Of a stretch of 64,000 nucleotides of DNA, positions 17,660 to 26,659 are shown piece after piece; the stretch's first letter is position 1, and each line of letters opens with the position of its first letter. Made by a program: the position numbers and the translations under genes. The notes beneath the pieces were generated by a model. The model saw only the letters and a list, made by a program, of their open reading frames with translations. It did no database searches and had not been told where the DNA came from. The DNA is from Elusimicrobiota bacterium (GTDB taxonomy: Bacteria; CG03; SLGR01; PWQF01): positions 1-64,000 of the forward strand of contig PWOI01000196.1 of the NCBI GenBank assembly GCA_003557485.1, read 5' to 3'.

Positions 17660-18742
17660 TTGGGCAGACACAATATTACGCTTATACCGGGTGACGGGAC
17701 CGGTCCGGAAGTTTCCGCAGCCGCTCGTAAGTGCGTTGATGCTTGCGGTGTGGATATAAACTGGGAAATTGCCGAAGCCGGAGCTGATGTGATGGATAAG
17801 TTCGGTACCCCGCTTCCGGAAGGGGTTATAGAATCCATAAGGAAAAACAGGGTTGCGATTAAAGGCCCGATTACTACTCCGGTAGGGACAGGGTTCAGGA
17901 GCGTCAATGTGGCCATACGGAAAAAACTTGACCTCTACGCCTGTGTGCGCCCATGTAAGTATTATCCCGGGGTGAGAGCTCCTTACGAAGACGTAGACCT
18001 TGTGGTCGTTAGGGAAAATACCGAGGACCTATATGCCGGGATAGAGTTTGAGAAAGACTCCCGGTCCGCATCGGATTTTAAAGAATTTCTGAAGGAAAGA
18101 GATATAACCGTCAGGGATGATTCCGGATTCAGCATAAAACCAATATCGGTTGAAGGGTCCAGGAGAATAGTTGATTATGCTTTCAGGCATGCCGAGAAAT
18201 ACGGCAGGAAAAAAGTTACCGCAGTACATAAAGCAAATATAATGAAACATACAGACGGGCTTTTCCTGGAGGTTGCCAGGGATGTTGCCAAAAATTATGG
18301 TGATATTGAGTTTGAAGACAGGATAGTTGATAATATGGCTATGCAGCTGGTACAGAAGCCTCACCTTTATGACGTGATTGTTCTTCCCAATCTTTACGGT
18401 GACATAATATCCGACCTTGGCGCGGCGCTGGTCGGGGGGTTGGGCCTGGCTCCGGGAGCCAATGTAGGTGAGGACTGCGCAGTTTTTGAACCGACCCACG
18501 GTTCGGCTCCTAAATACAGGGGTATGGATAAGGTCAATCCTACGGCAACCATACTTTCAGCGGTTATGATGCTGCGTTATATCGGTGAGTCGGATGCTGC
18601 CGAAAGGCTGGAAAACGCGATTGCGGAGGTAATAAAAGAAGGAAAAGATGTTACCTACGACCTTAAGGCGGACAGGGAAGACCCGGATTCTGCCGGCACA
18701 AGCCGTATGGCCGACGCCATATGTGAAAAGCTAAATGAATGA
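17660..18742 (+). CDS. icd: Isocitrate dehydrogenase, probably NADP-dependent
   Basis: A 360-residue member of the isocitrate/isopropylmalate dehydrogenase family. [23 protein letters not shown], with the substrate-binding serine, marks isocitrate rather than isopropylmalate. Coenzyme-specificity positions read K285, Y286 and V292 ([12 protein letters not shown]) and Y333, matching those that bind the 2'-phosphate of NADP in E. coli Icd; only the fifth, Arg395 in E. coli, differs (A337). NADP use is therefore inferred, with NAD possible. It makes 2-oxoglutarate. The start is TTG with an AGGGG sequence about 8 bases upstream. Confidence 0.87.
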   Translation: MGRHNITLIPGDGTGPEVSAAARKCVDACGVDINWEIAEAGADVMDKFGTPLPEGVIESIRKNRVAIKGPITTPVGTGFRSVNVAIRKKLDLYACVRPCKYYPGVRAPYEDVDLVVVRENTEDLYAGIEFEKDSRSASDFKEFLKERDITVRDDSGFSIKPISVEGSRRIVDYAFRHAEKYGRKKVTAVHKANIMKHTDGLFLEVARDVAKNYGDIEFEDRIVDNMAMQLVQKPHLYDVIVLPNLYGDIISDLGAALVGGLGLAPGANVGEDCAVFEPTHGSAPKYRGMDKVNPTATILSAVMMLRYIGESDAAERLENAIAEVIKEGKDVTYDLKADREDPDSAGTSRMADAICEKLNE

Positions 18743-19526
18743 AGAAACTTTCTCAGGAAAACTTTCGGAAGAGATAATAAATTCAACAAGAGTTGTTCCC
18801 GGGTCATTAAAAGACGCGATTGAAAAGGCAGCCGCAGAAGCGGAAGGCCTTGAAAAAAAGGTTCTTGAAAAGATAGTCGAAAACTGCCGTATAGCTTCCG
18901 CTTCACGGGTACCGGTATGCCAGGATACCGGTGTTTTTGAGATATGGCTCAATATCGGTAAAGACGCCTCCGTGAAAGGTATAGATTTCAGCCGCGCGGT
19001 TTCCGCGGCCCTTAAAGAAGCCCATGAAAAAGGCGGACTGCGAAGGTCTATGGATCCGGAAATAGCGGGAGCGGTTCATATTTCTTTCTGCGGCGGCGCA
19101 GCGGTTGAGGCAATTATAACTCCGCGCGGTTTTGGAAGCGAGAACTACACGTTTCTGCGAAGCCTGCCTCCGGGCGCATCTGACGCGGATGTAAAAGAAG
19201 CCGTAATTGAAGAAACCGCTAAAGCTTCAGCGCGCCCCTGCCCTCCTTATGTTATAGGAGTAGGGCTCGGGGGAACGGCTTCTTCTGCCGTTGAACTTTC
19301 GGCGAAGGCCCTGACTGAAATAGATTTTTCTCCTTCCGGACTGGAGAAGGAGATACTTGACGGAATCAATCTTACAGGCACGGGTGCCGGCGGAATGGGC
19401 GGAAGGTTTACCGCAATAGGCATAAAGATAAAAAGAATGCCGGCGCATATAGCGGGGCTTCCGCTCTGTGTCCATGTCGGATGCTGGTGCAACAGGGTAA
19501 GTGTATTTAAGATTGAAACAGATTGA
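18735..19526 (+). CDS. Class I fumarate hydratase, alpha subunit
   Basis: A 263-residue subunit of the oxygen-sensitive [4Fe-4S] fumarase (or L-tartrate dehydratase relative). Candidate cluster cysteines are C62 in VPVCQDTG, the cysteine in [15 protein letters not shown] and those in GCWCN. It overlaps the isocitrate dehydrogenase gene by 8 bases and the beta-subunit gene follows at once. With the beta subunit it interconverts fumarate and malate, next to malate dehydrogenase in the same operon. Confidence 0.88.
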   Translation: MNEETFSGKLSEEIINSTRVVPGSLKDAIEKAAAEAEGLEKKVLEKIVENCRIASASRVPVCQDTGVFEIWLNIGKDASVKGIDFSRAVSAALKEAHEKGGLRRSMDPEIAGAVHISFCGGAAVEAIITPRGFGSENYTFLRSLPPGASDADVKEAVIEETAKASARPCPPYVIGVGLGGTASSAVELSAKALTEIDFSPSGLEKEILDGINLTGTGAGGMGGRFTAIGIKIKRMPAHIAGLPLCVHVGCWCNRVSVFKIETD

Positions 19527-20040
19527 GTTTCCCGTAAGTTCACCGGAGAGCCTTAAAAATCTGAAGGCCGGGGACGAAGTGCTTTTAAGCGGCGTTATAT
19601 ATACGGCTAGGGACAGGGTTCACAGACTGGTTGCGGAAGGCAGGGCTGAATGGCCTTTTGAACTGAAAAATAATGCGGTATATTACTGCGGGCCCACTCC
19701 GGCGTCTGAAGGGTTCCCCATGGGATCCTGCGGGCCAACGACATCCGCGCGTATGGATAAATGGACTGCCGGACTATACTTCAGAGGATTGGCGGCCACT
19801 ATAGGGAAGGGGCCGAGGAATGAAGTAGTACGTCGCTCTATAAAGGATGCCGGCGCAGTTTATTTTTCGGCTTTCGGCGGCTGCGGAGCTCTATACGGAA
19901 GCAGGGTGCTGAAAGCTTCAGTAATCGCTTTCGATGATCTGGGGCCACAGGCGGTTTACAGGGCGGAAATAAAGAATTTTCCTGTAGTTGTGGGGATAGA
20001 TCCTTCGGGAAATAATATATTTGAGAATTTAAAATTTTAG
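19501..20040 (+). CDS. Class I fumarate hydratase, beta subunit
   Basis: The C-terminal-type subunit of the split Fe-S fumarase: GDEVLLSGVIYTARDRVH, YYCGPTPA, GSCGPTTSARMDKW and GGCGALYG are family signatures. The reading frame opens at GTG 19501, but family members begin close to the residues encoded from TTG 19513, so the true start may be 12 bases later; AGGG (19494-19497) is not well placed for either. About 175-180 residues, as expected. Confidence 0.87.
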   Translation: MYLRLKQIEFPVSSPESLKNLKAGDEVLLSGVIYTARDRVHRLVAEGRAEWPFELKNNAVYYCGPTPASEGFPMGSCGPTTSARMDKWTAGLYFRGLAATIGKGPRNEVVRRSIKDAGAVYFSAFGGCGALYGSRVLKASVIAFDDLGPQAVYRAEIKNFPVVVGIDPSGNNIFENLKF

Positions 20041-20049
20041 GAGGGAGAT

Positions 20050-20496
20050 TTGGATAAAACACTTGTAATAATAAAACCTGACGCTCTTATGAAGAAGGTA
20101 GCAGGGGAAATTATAAAACAGTTTGAAGAGGAAGGGGTTGAGATTCTGGGAGCAAAACTTGTAAAGATGACTCCGGAAGAAGCCGGTGAGTTTTATATTG
20201 AACACAGGGAAAAGCCTTTTTATGTGCCCCTGACTGAATTTATGTCTTCTAATCCCTGCCTTGCTATGGTTTTAGGAGGTAAAAATATTATTGAAAGGTC
20301 GCGGGAAATAATAGGCAGTACCGATCCTGCAGAGGCAGAAGAAGGGACAATAAGGCAAAGATGGGCCAGTGACGGCAGGTATAACGTAGTTCACGGCTCC
20401 GATTCTCCACAGAGCGCTTTAAGGGAAATAGAATTTTTCTTTCCTTCGGGAGCAGGTATATACAAACGGGAGCCAAAGGAATACAACACTAAATGA
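20050..20496 (+). CDS. ndk: Nucleoside diphosphate kinase
   Basis: A 148-residue NDP kinase that balances NTP pools by phosphotransfer through a histidine. The active-site histidine lies in YNVVHGSDS, and the N-terminal TLVIIKPDA is typical. The start is TTG, supported by GGAGG at 20040-20044. It sits between fumarase and acetate kinase genes, where ATP or GTP made by acyl-phosphate chemistry could be redistributed. Confidence 0.93.
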   Translation: MDKTLVIIKPDALMKKVAGEIIKQFEEEGVEILGAKLVKMTPEEAGEFYIEHREKPFYVPLTEFMSSNPCLAMVLGGKNIIERSREIIGSTDPAEAEEGTIRQRWASDGRYNVVHGSDSPQSALREIEFFFPSGAGIYKREPKEYNTK

Positions 20497-21719
20497 AAAA
20501 GAATATACTTATCCTTAACTGCGGCAGCTCTTCCGTGAAGTACGAACTGATGGATATGGATAATTCCGGTATCGTTGCAAGCGGGTTTATTGAAAGAGTG
20601 GGAATGGAAGATGCGGTAATACACCATCATTACCGATGCGGTGACGGATACAGTGATATTAAAACCTCTAAAAGCATTCCCAGACACCGCGAAGCCATAG
20701 AATTCATTATGAATCTTCTGATGGATGATGAAATAGGTGTTATAGAAGACATAAAAGATATTTATGGTATAGGCCACCGCGTGGTTCACGGTGGGGAAAA
20801 ACATATAGAGTCAGCTTATATTACCGGAGAGGTGAAGCAGGACATAAAGGACTGCATAGACCTGGCTCCGCTGCATAATCCTCATAATCTTACCGGGATA
20901 GAGGCATGTGAAAAACTGATTCCGGATCATCACCAGGTAGCAGTATTTGATACTGCCTTTCACCAGACTATTCCGCGGCATACTTATATATATGCGCTGC
21001 CCTATGAAGCCTATTCCAAGTACGGAATCCGTAAATACGGATTTCACGGAACTTCGCACCAGTATGTGGCTTCGCGAGCCGCCGAAATGCTGGGTAAACC
21101 CCTGGAAAAACTGAAGATAATATCATGCCATCTTGGAAACGGGGCCAGCGCCTGCGCGGTAAAAGAAGGAAAGTCAATAGACACGTCTATGGGTTTTACT
21201 CCTCTTTCGGGACTTGTAATGGGGACCCGCTGCGGGGATATAGATCCTGCTGTGCTTCTATACCTTATGAACAAGGAAGCGTTTTCGGCTCACGAGATGA
21301 GCGTTATAATAAACAGGCATTCGGGGCTTTTTGGTATATCTGGCGTTTCAAGGGATTTCAGGGAGATACTTGAACAGGCCAAAGAAGGCCACGACAGAAG
21401 CCAGCTTGCAATTGATATTTTTGCATACCGCATTAAAAAATATATCGGGTCCTATGCCGCGGCGATGAACGGACTGGATGTTCTGGTTTTTACTGCCGGC
21501 ATAGGAGAAAATTCCGTTGAACTTAGGGATATGGTATGTTCGGAAATGGAATACCTGGGGATAGATCTTGACAGAAAGAGAAACGAGAAGTACACCGGCA
21601 CTGAAGGAATTATCTCGGCAGCGGATTCAAAAGTTACTGTAATGACTCTTCCTACGGACGAAGAGTTTATGATAGCCAGAGAAACACTGAGGATCATAGG
21701 AGAGTTGAAGAATGTGTGA
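20493..21719 (+). CDS. ackA: Acetate kinase
   Basis: A 408-residue acetokinase that makes ATP from acetyl phosphate. LILNCGSSSVKY, HRVVHGGE, FHGTSHQY, SCHLGNGAS, GTRCGDIDP and TAGIGENS are all present in order. It overlaps ndk by 4 bases. No phosphotransacetylase gene is within the window, so the source of acetyl phosphate is not shown. Confidence 0.95.
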   Translation: MKKNILILNCGSSSVKYELMDMDNSGIVASGFIERVGMEDAVIHHHYRCGDGYSDIKTSKSIPRHREAIEFIMNLLMDDEIGVIEDIKDIYGIGHRVVHGGEKHIESAYITGEVKQDIKDCIDLAPLHNPHNLTGIEACEKLIPDHHQVAVFDTAFHQTIPRHTYIYALPYEAYSKYGIRKYGFHGTSHQYVASRAAEMLGKPLEKLKIISCHLGNGASACAVKEGKSIDTSMGFTPLSGLVMGTRCGDIDPAVLLYLMNKEAFSAHEMSVIINRHSGLFGISGVSRDFREILEQAKEGHDRSQLAIDIFAYRIKKYIGSYAAAMNGLDVLVFTAGIGENSVELRDMVCSEMEYLGIDLDRKRNEKYTGTEGIISAADSKVTVMTLPTDEEFMIARETLRIIGELKNV

Positions 21720-22221
21720 GAACTGCGCATCGTCGCCTTCCGGAAAAATATTTTCAGAAAAAGACAACTCTGAAGTTAGTAAACTAATTGAGAAATACCG
21801 CTCGAAAAAGGGGTTTCTTATTCCTCTTCTGCAAGATATCCAGTCGGTTTTCGGTTATGTTCCGCAGGAGGCCTGCGGTATGGTGGCCCGTGAACTGGAT
21901 ATATACCCTTCTGAAATTTACGGGATATTAACTTTCTACTCCCAGTTCTATATGGAGCCCCGGGGAAAACATATCATAAGGGTATGCCAGGGTACCGCCT
22001 GTCACGTTATGGGGGGGAGAGAAATCCTGGAGTTTCTTTCTGATGAACTGGGTATTGAAGATGGAGAGTCTACGGATGACGGTATGTTTTTTCTTGAGAG
22101 AGTGGCCTGCCTGGGCTGCTGCGGTATGGCGCCTGTTGTAATGATTGACGAGGATTTTCACGGCAGGTGCAGCATAGGCAACCTTAGAAAGCTTGTAGAA
22201 GAGTACCGGTCAAAAGACTAA
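21712..22221 (+). CDS. stnA: NuoE-like [2Fe-2S] subunit of a Stn-type transhydrogenase
   Basis: A 169-residue thioredoxin-fold ferredoxin subunit of the NuoE/HydC/HndA family. Helical N-terminus (SKLIEKYRSKKGFLIPLLQDIQ) is followed by the four cluster ligands in VCQGTAC and CLGCCGMAP. It is the first of three genes (21712-26081) whose subunit make-up matches the Stn (Sporomusa-type Nfn) electron-bifurcating transhydrogenase. It overlaps ackA by 8 bases. Confidence 0.82.
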   Translation: MCENCASSPSGKIFSEKDNSEVSKLIEKYRSKKGFLIPLLQDIQSVFGYVPQEACGMVARELDIYPSEIYGILTFYSQFYMEPRGKHIIRVCQGTACHVMGGREILEFLSDELGIEDGESTDDGMFFLERVACLGCCGMAPVVMIDEDFHGRCSIGNLRKLVEEYRSKD

Positions 22222-22224
22222 ATA

Positions 22225-23988
22225 ATGTCGGAAAACAAAAAAAACAGAATACTTATATGCTCCGGGACAAGCGGTGTTTCGGCCGGTTGCGGAAAGGTGA
22301 GAAGCAGGTTTGAGGAAGAACTGAGAAACCGGGGAATTGAAAGCGATTGGGAAATTGTCAGTGTAGGGGACCGCGGGCTTTTCAGGGATGTTCTGGTGGA
22401 TATAATGGACAGCCGCGGCAGGGTAAGTTATGAATATGTTTCTCCTGAGGATGTTTCAGGTATTGCAGAGAGCCATCTGGTAGGCGGGGGTCTCTTCAAT
22501 GAGCGTCTTGCCGGAGATGATTACAAGAACTTCTTTGAGAAACAGACACGTATAGTGCTGTCAAACTGTGGAGAAATAGATCCTGATAAAATAGATGAAT
22601 ATATAGAAAGGCAGGGGTACGCAGCGCTTAAAAAAGCTCTTGATTCTTCACCTGAAGAAGTCATCGAAGAAATTAAAGATTCCGGTCTTAGAGGACGCGG
22701 CGGAGCCGGGTTTCTCGCCGGCCTTAAATGGGAATTTACTCGCAATGCGTCCGGCAGTGAAAAATATGTAGTCTGTAACGCTGACGAGGGTGACCCGGGT
22801 GCCTTTATGGACCGTAGTATTCTTGAAGGCGATCCCCATTCTGTTATAGAAGGAATGGCAATTGCAGGGTACGCTGCCGGCGCCGGTGAGGGTTTCATCT
22901 ACTGCAGGGCTGAATACCCGCTTGCCATTAAAAAGCTTAAAAAAGCCATATCCCTGGCTGAGAAAGAAGGTTTCCTTGGAGATAACATACTTAGCAGCGG
23001 GTTTTCGTTCCGGCTCAATATAAAAGAGGGAGCCGGTGCTTTTGTATGCGGAGAAGAGACAGCGCTCCTTGCTTCAATTGAAGGCAGGCGGGGAATGCCC
23101 GTTCCACGGCCTCCTTTTCCCGCTGTTGAAGGGCTCTGGGGAAAACCCACACTTATTAACAATGTAGAAACACTTGCCAATGTGAGGCATATAATACTTA
23201 ACGGGGCGAAGTGGTTCTCTTCAATGGGAAGCGGGGATAGTAAAGGCACGAAGGTTTTCGCCCTTGCAGGAAAGGTAAAGAACACAGGGTTAGTGGAGGT
23301 TCCGATGGGCACTACGCTAAGGGATCTCATATTCGGGCCCGGGGGGGGGATGGCTGAAAGAAAATCAGAGTTTAAAGGAGTTCAGATAGGCGGGCCTTCC
23401 GGCGGATGCCTGCCGGAGGATCTGCTGGATACGTCTATTGATTACGAGTCACTCAACGCCACCGGCGCTATAATGGGGTCCGGAGGTATGATAGTTATGG
23501 ATACCGGAAGCTGTATGGTTGATATAGCGAAATTTTTTCTTGATTTTACCGTAGCCGAATCCTGCGGCAAGTGTGTCCCCTGCCGGGTGGGGCTGAAAAG
23601 AATGCAGGAGGTTGTGGAACTCATCACATACGGAAAAGGAACTGACAGCCATATCGATTTTCTCCGGGATATGGGAAATACAATAAAGAATACCGCTCTC
23701 TGTGGATTGGGGAATACCGCGCCGAGTCCTGTGCTGACTACCCTCAGGTATTTTGACGATGAGTACAGGGCTCATATAGACCGCCGCAGTTGTCCTTCCC
23801 TGGTATGTATAGACCTTTTAAATTTTGAAGTCAACGAGGAATTGTGTAAAAAATGCGGCAAATGTCTGCCTGTATGCCCTTCGGATGCTATTTCCTGGAG
23901 AAAGAAAGAGTTTGCCCGGATAGATAAAGATAAATGCATTAAGTGCCGGGCCTGTATAGTAGAGTGCCCTTTCAAGGCAATAGAATGA
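22225..23988 (+). CDS. stnB: NuoF/HydB-like NADH-binding flavoprotein of a Stn-type transhydrogenase
   Basis: A 587-residue FMN and Fe-S subunit. Order: N-terminal [2Fe-2S]-type thioredoxin fold (CSGTSGVSAGCG, about residues 12-23), the FMN/NADH region (GLRGRGGAGFLAGLKW, CNADEGDPGAFMDR, CGEETALLASIEG), an SLBB-like segment, the NuoF [4Fe-4S] site (CGKCVPC with a later CGLG), and a C-terminal double [4Fe-4S] ferredoxin (CKKCGKCLPVCP and CIKCRACIVECP). This is the layout of HydB/HndC and StnB. It starts 3 bases after the NuoE-like gene. A run of nine G lies at 23341-23349 without breaking the frame. Confidence 0.88.
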   Translation: MSENKKNRILICSGTSGVSAGCGKVRSRFEEELRNRGIESDWEIVSVGDRGLFRDVLVDIMDSRGRVSYEYVSPEDVSGIAESHLVGGGLFNERLAGDDYKNFFEKQTRIVLSNCGEIDPDKIDEYIERQGYAALKKALDSSPEEVIEEIKDSGLRGRGGAGFLAGLKWEFTRNASGSEKYVVCNADEGDPGAFMDRSILEGDPHSVIEGMAIAGYAAGAGEGFIYCRAEYPLAIKKLKKAISLAEKEGFLGDNILSSGFSFRLNIKEGAGAFVCGEETALLASIEGRRGMPVPRPPFPAVEGLWGKPTLINNVETLANVRHIILNGAKWFSSMGSGDSKGTKVFALAGKVKNTGLVEVPMGTTLRDLIFGPGGGMAERKSEFKGVQIGGPSGGCLPEDLLDTSIDYESLNATGAIMGSGGMIVMDTGSCMVDIAKFFLDFTVAESCGKCVPCRVGLKRMQEVVELITYGKGTDSHIDFLRDMGNTIKNTALCGLGNTAPSPVLTTLRYFDDEYRAHIDRRSCPSLVCIDLLNFEVNEELCKKCGKCLPVCPSDAISWRKKEFARIDKDKCIKCRACIVECPFKAIE

Positions 23989-26081
23989 TTAATTTAAAGA
24001 TAGACGGCAAAGAAATAAAGGCCCATCCTTCCGCCACAGTTCTGGAAGCAGCCTTGCAGGCCGGTATTTATATACCCAACCTGTGCTATCACCCCGATAT
24101 ACCCCCAGCAGGGGCATGCCGCCTCTGTATTGTAAGTATAAAGGGCGGCAGGGGAGTAGTGACTTCCTGTACTGTAAAAGTCCGGGAGGGGATGGAGGTC
24201 ACAACAAATAACGATGAAATCAGAAAAATGAGGGAGAATATCCTCTGGCTTACACTCAGCGAGCTTCCGGAGGATATAGATGAGACTTCCCAGCTTTACA
24301 AAGTTGCCCGCTGGACGGGAATAAAAAATATTCTTGAAAATTACAGCCGTAAGCCAAAAAACATACCCGTTAAAACGGAGGATCCTCTCTTTATAAGAGA
24401 TATGAACAGGTGCATACTCTGCGGCAGATGCGTCAGGATGTGCCGCGATATAAGAAAGACGGGAGTGCTCGGCTTTTCGGGAAGGGGAATAGATACTACC
24501 GTAGAGACAGCTTACGGGATGCCGCTGGCAGATTCAGCCTGTAAATTCTGCGAGGCATGTGTTGAAGTATGCCCGTCCGGAGCGCTTGAAGATAAAAGAA
24601 AACCCGATCCCTCCTGCAGGGAAAAAACACTGGTTCCCTGCACAAACAACTGCCCGGCAAAAATAGATGCGGCAAGGTATGTAAAGCTGATTGCCCTGGG
24701 AAAATACCGCGAGGCTCTGGAAGTGGTAAGGGAGACAGTTCCCTTTCCGGAAGTCCTGGGACACGTATGCGACCATCCCTGCGAAGAGGAGTGCCGCCGG
24801 AACGATATTAATGAAGCAATAGCAATCAGGTCCCTGAAAAGATTCGCAGCCGAGAAAGGGTCAGATAGGTGGCGAGATAAAATTAAGATACTTCCGGATA
24901 CCGGCAAAAAAATCGCTGTAGTCGGAGCCGGCCCGGCCGGATTGACTGCCGCCTGGTTTCTAAACAGGCTGGGTCATTCTGTTACGGTCTTTGAGGCAGG
25001 TTCCAGCCCGGGAGGAATGATGCGCACCGGGATACCCGCTTACCGTTTGCCCCGGGACGTTCTGGATAGGGAAATTAAAGATATTGTGAGTTTCGGGGTT
25101 AAGATAAAAACCGGCATTAAAATTGAAAACCTGGAAGAACTTTTTAAAGAAGGTTTCAGCGCAGTCTTTCTGGCAACCGGCGCATCTGAAACTATGACGA
25201 TGGGAATTGAAGGGGAAGATGATACCCGCGTGCTTCAGGGAATAGGAGTTCTGGGTGATATCTCCTCAAAAAAAGATACCGGGCTTAAAGGAAAGGTTGC
25301 AGTTGTAGGAGGCGGCAATGTTGCTATAGATGTTGCCCGCAGCGCTTTGAGATCGGGCGCGGAGAAGGCGGTAATACTCTACAGGCGCACCAGGGAGGAA
25401 ATGCCCGCTCTGGAGGAGGAAGTTGAAGATGCCCTGAAGGAAGGTGTGGAAATCCGCTTCCTTACAGCCCCGGTTAAAATCGCATCTTCCGGAGAAAATC
25501 TTAAAATTGAATGCATAAAGATGAAACTCGGCAAGCCCGATTCCGGGGGGAGAAGGCGTCCTGTACCAATAGAGGGCAGCGAGTATGTTTTTGAGGCAGA
25601 CCGTCTGGCAATGGCAATAGGACAGAAACCCTCCGTGCCCGGCGGTTGTGCGTCTCTTAAGAATGACTGGGGAGGAATTGAAGTTGACGGTGGTACGATG
25701 AAGTCTTCAATGGAAGGGGTATTTGCAGGCGGCGATGCGGTAAGCGGCCCGGCCTCGGTAATTAAAGCCATACGGGACGGAAGAAAAGCCGCTTCTTCAA
25801 TAGACAGGTATTTAGGAGGCAGCGGGGATATTGACCAGAAGCTTGCTCGGGACGAGACAGAGATGCCCTGCCTGGGAAGGGAAGAAGGGTTTGCCTTCAG
25901 GGCGAGGGCTGAAATGCCTCTTCTTGACGGGAAAAAGCGGACCGCAAGTTTCTGCGCTGTGGAAAAGGGGCTCCCGGAAAAAGAGGCCCTGGAAGAGGCA
26001 GGCCGCTGCCTGAGCTGCGCGCTCAGGCTGGGCATATCTGAAGCTCCTGAGCCTCCCGTGAAAGAGGAAGATAGCGGATAA
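23985..26081 (+). CDS. stnC: StnC-like fusion: NuoG-type ferredoxin domains plus NfnB/GltD flavoprotein
   Basis: A 698-residue protein. Residues 1-90 form a [2Fe-2S] ferredoxin (NLCYHPD, GACRLC, SC), residues about 130-205 hold two [4Fe-4S] motifs (CILCGRCVRMC and CKFCEACVEVC), and from about 210 on there is a glutamate-synthase-small-subunit/NfnB module with CxxNC and CDHPCEEEC cluster cysteines, VVGAGPAGLTAA for FAD, VVGGGNVAIDVAR for NAD(P) and AGGDAV. There is no hydrogenase H-cluster domain, so it is not HydA. With the two genes upstream it matches StnABC, which couples NADPH, NADH and ferredoxin. ATG 23985 overlaps the previous stop by 4 bases and is preferred over the in-frame codon at 23943. 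Confidence 0.82.
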   Translation: MINLKIDGKEIKAHPSATVLEAALQAGIYIPNLCYHPDIPPAGACRLCIVSIKGGRGVVTSCTVKVREGMEVTTNNDEIRKMRENILWLTLSELPEDIDETSQLYKVARWTGIKNILENYSRKPKNIPVKTEDPLFIRDMNRCILCGRCVRMCRDIRKTGVLGFSGRGIDTTVETAYGMPLADSACKFCEACVEVCPSGALEDKRKPDPSCREKTLVPCTNNCPAKIDAARYVKLIALGKYREALEVVRETVPFPEVLGHVCDHPCEEECRRNDINEAIAIRSLKRFAAEKGSDRWRDKIKILPDTGKKIAVVGAGPAGLTAAWFLNRLGHSVTVFEAGSSPGGMMRTGIPAYRLPRDVLDREIKDIVSFGVKIKTGIKIENLEELFKEGFSAVFLATGASETMTMGIEGEDDTRVLQGIGVLGDISSKKDTGLKGKVAVVGGGNVAIDVARSALRSGAEKAVILYRRTREEMPALEEEVEDALKEGVEIRFLTAPVKIASSGENLKIECIKMKLGKPDSGGRRRPVPIEGSEYVFEADRLAMAIGQKPSVPGGCASLKNDWGGIEVDGGTMKSSMEGVFAGGDAVSGPASVIKAIRDGRKAASSIDRYLGGSGDIDQKLARDETEMPCLGREEGFAFRARAEMPLLDGKKRTASFCAVEKGLPEKEALEEAGRCLSCALRLGISEAPEPPVKEEDSG

Positions 26082-26087
26082 GATGCA

Positions 26088-26366
26088 ATGAATAAGAAAA
26101 GAAATAAAACTAAAAAAGAAGAGAGCGCAAGACAGCTTTCTCTGCCGGTAGTTTGCCCGGGCTGCGGCAGGAAAGGGGACGCTTCAAAAAGCCAGTACTG
26201 CCGCGCCTGCGGGAGAGATTTCTATACACCGGTAATAGGTAAAAAGTCCATTTTTAAGATACTTATTACAATACTATTGATACTGGCTTTGATATATGTA
26301 CTTTTTATAATTTTTAAGGATTCACTCTACTACTGGCTCGACAAAGTCCCGCATAAACCCTACTGA
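26088..26366 (+). CDS. Small zinc-ribbon membrane protein
   Basis: A 92-residue protein with a positively charged N-terminus, a CPGCGRKG...CRACGRD zinc ribbon (about residues 23-43) and one membrane helix near the C-terminus (about 55-80). Function is unknown. It begins 6 bases after the StnC-like gene and precedes the rpmF promoter region, so it is probably the last gene of the redox operon. Confidence 0.6.
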   Translation: MNKKRNKTKKEESARQLSLPVVCPGCGRKGDASKSQYCRACGRDFYTPVIGKKSIFKILITILLILALIYVLFIIFKDSLYYWLDKVPHKPY

Positions 26367-26371
26367 AAAAT

Positions 26372-26400
26372 TTGACATTCGCCGCGTAAATTGGTAGTAA
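26372..26400 (+). promoter_or_regulatory. Possible promoter for the rpmF-fab operon
   Basis: A perfect -35 TTGACA (26372-26377) is followed after 17 bases by TAGTAA (26395-26400), a weak -10. It lies in the 89-base gap before rpmF, where many bacteria have a promoter. The weak -10 keeps confidence low. Confidence 0.4.
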
Positions 26401-26455
26401 GATAAATTAATCTGGACAATTTCAAGTATATTAAAGAATAGGAAGGTGAAATAAA

Positions 26456-26635
26456 ATGGCAGTACCAAAACGAAGACATTCAAAGGCAAGGAAAAGGAAG
26501 AAACTTGCCGGCAAAAAAATAAAGCTCTCCAGCTGCGGGTTCTGTCCCAGGTGCGGTCAGGCAAAAATACCTCACAGGGTATGTTCCGGCTGCGGCTTTT
26601 ACGGAGATAAGGAAATAATAAAAAAAGAGGACTAA
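26456..26635 (+). CDS. rpmF: 50S ribosomal protein L32
   Basis: A 59-residue protein starting MAVPKRRHSKARKRKK, with the zinc ribbon C30-x2-C33 and C43-x2-C46 expected of L32. AAGGTG (26443-26448) lies 7 bases before the ATG. Its place directly before plsX and the fab genes is the same as in E. coli and many other bacteria. Confidence 0.95.
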   Translation: MAVPKRRHSKARKRKKLAGKKIKLSSCGFCPRCGQAKIPHRVCSGCGFYGDKEIIKKED

Positions 26636-26659
26636 AAAACCTCAGAAAAATTAAATATT

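Noticed and set aside
13194-18742. Reading the operon as leucine biosynthesis (leuA, leuC, leuD, leuB)
   Set aside because: The dehydrogenase carries the isocitrate-specific [18 protein letters not shown] motif, and malate dehydrogenase and fumarase are in the same operon; the synthase most resembles Re-citrate synthases.
25379-26035. Open frame of about 218 codons opposite the StnC-like gene
   Set aside because: Ser/Pro-rich shadow with no recognisable domain, fully inside a well-supported gene.
21712-26081. Electron-bifurcating [FeFe] hydrogenase HydABC
   Set aside because: The third subunit ends in an NfnB/GltD flavoprotein, and no H-cluster cysteine motifs are present anywhere in the three genes.
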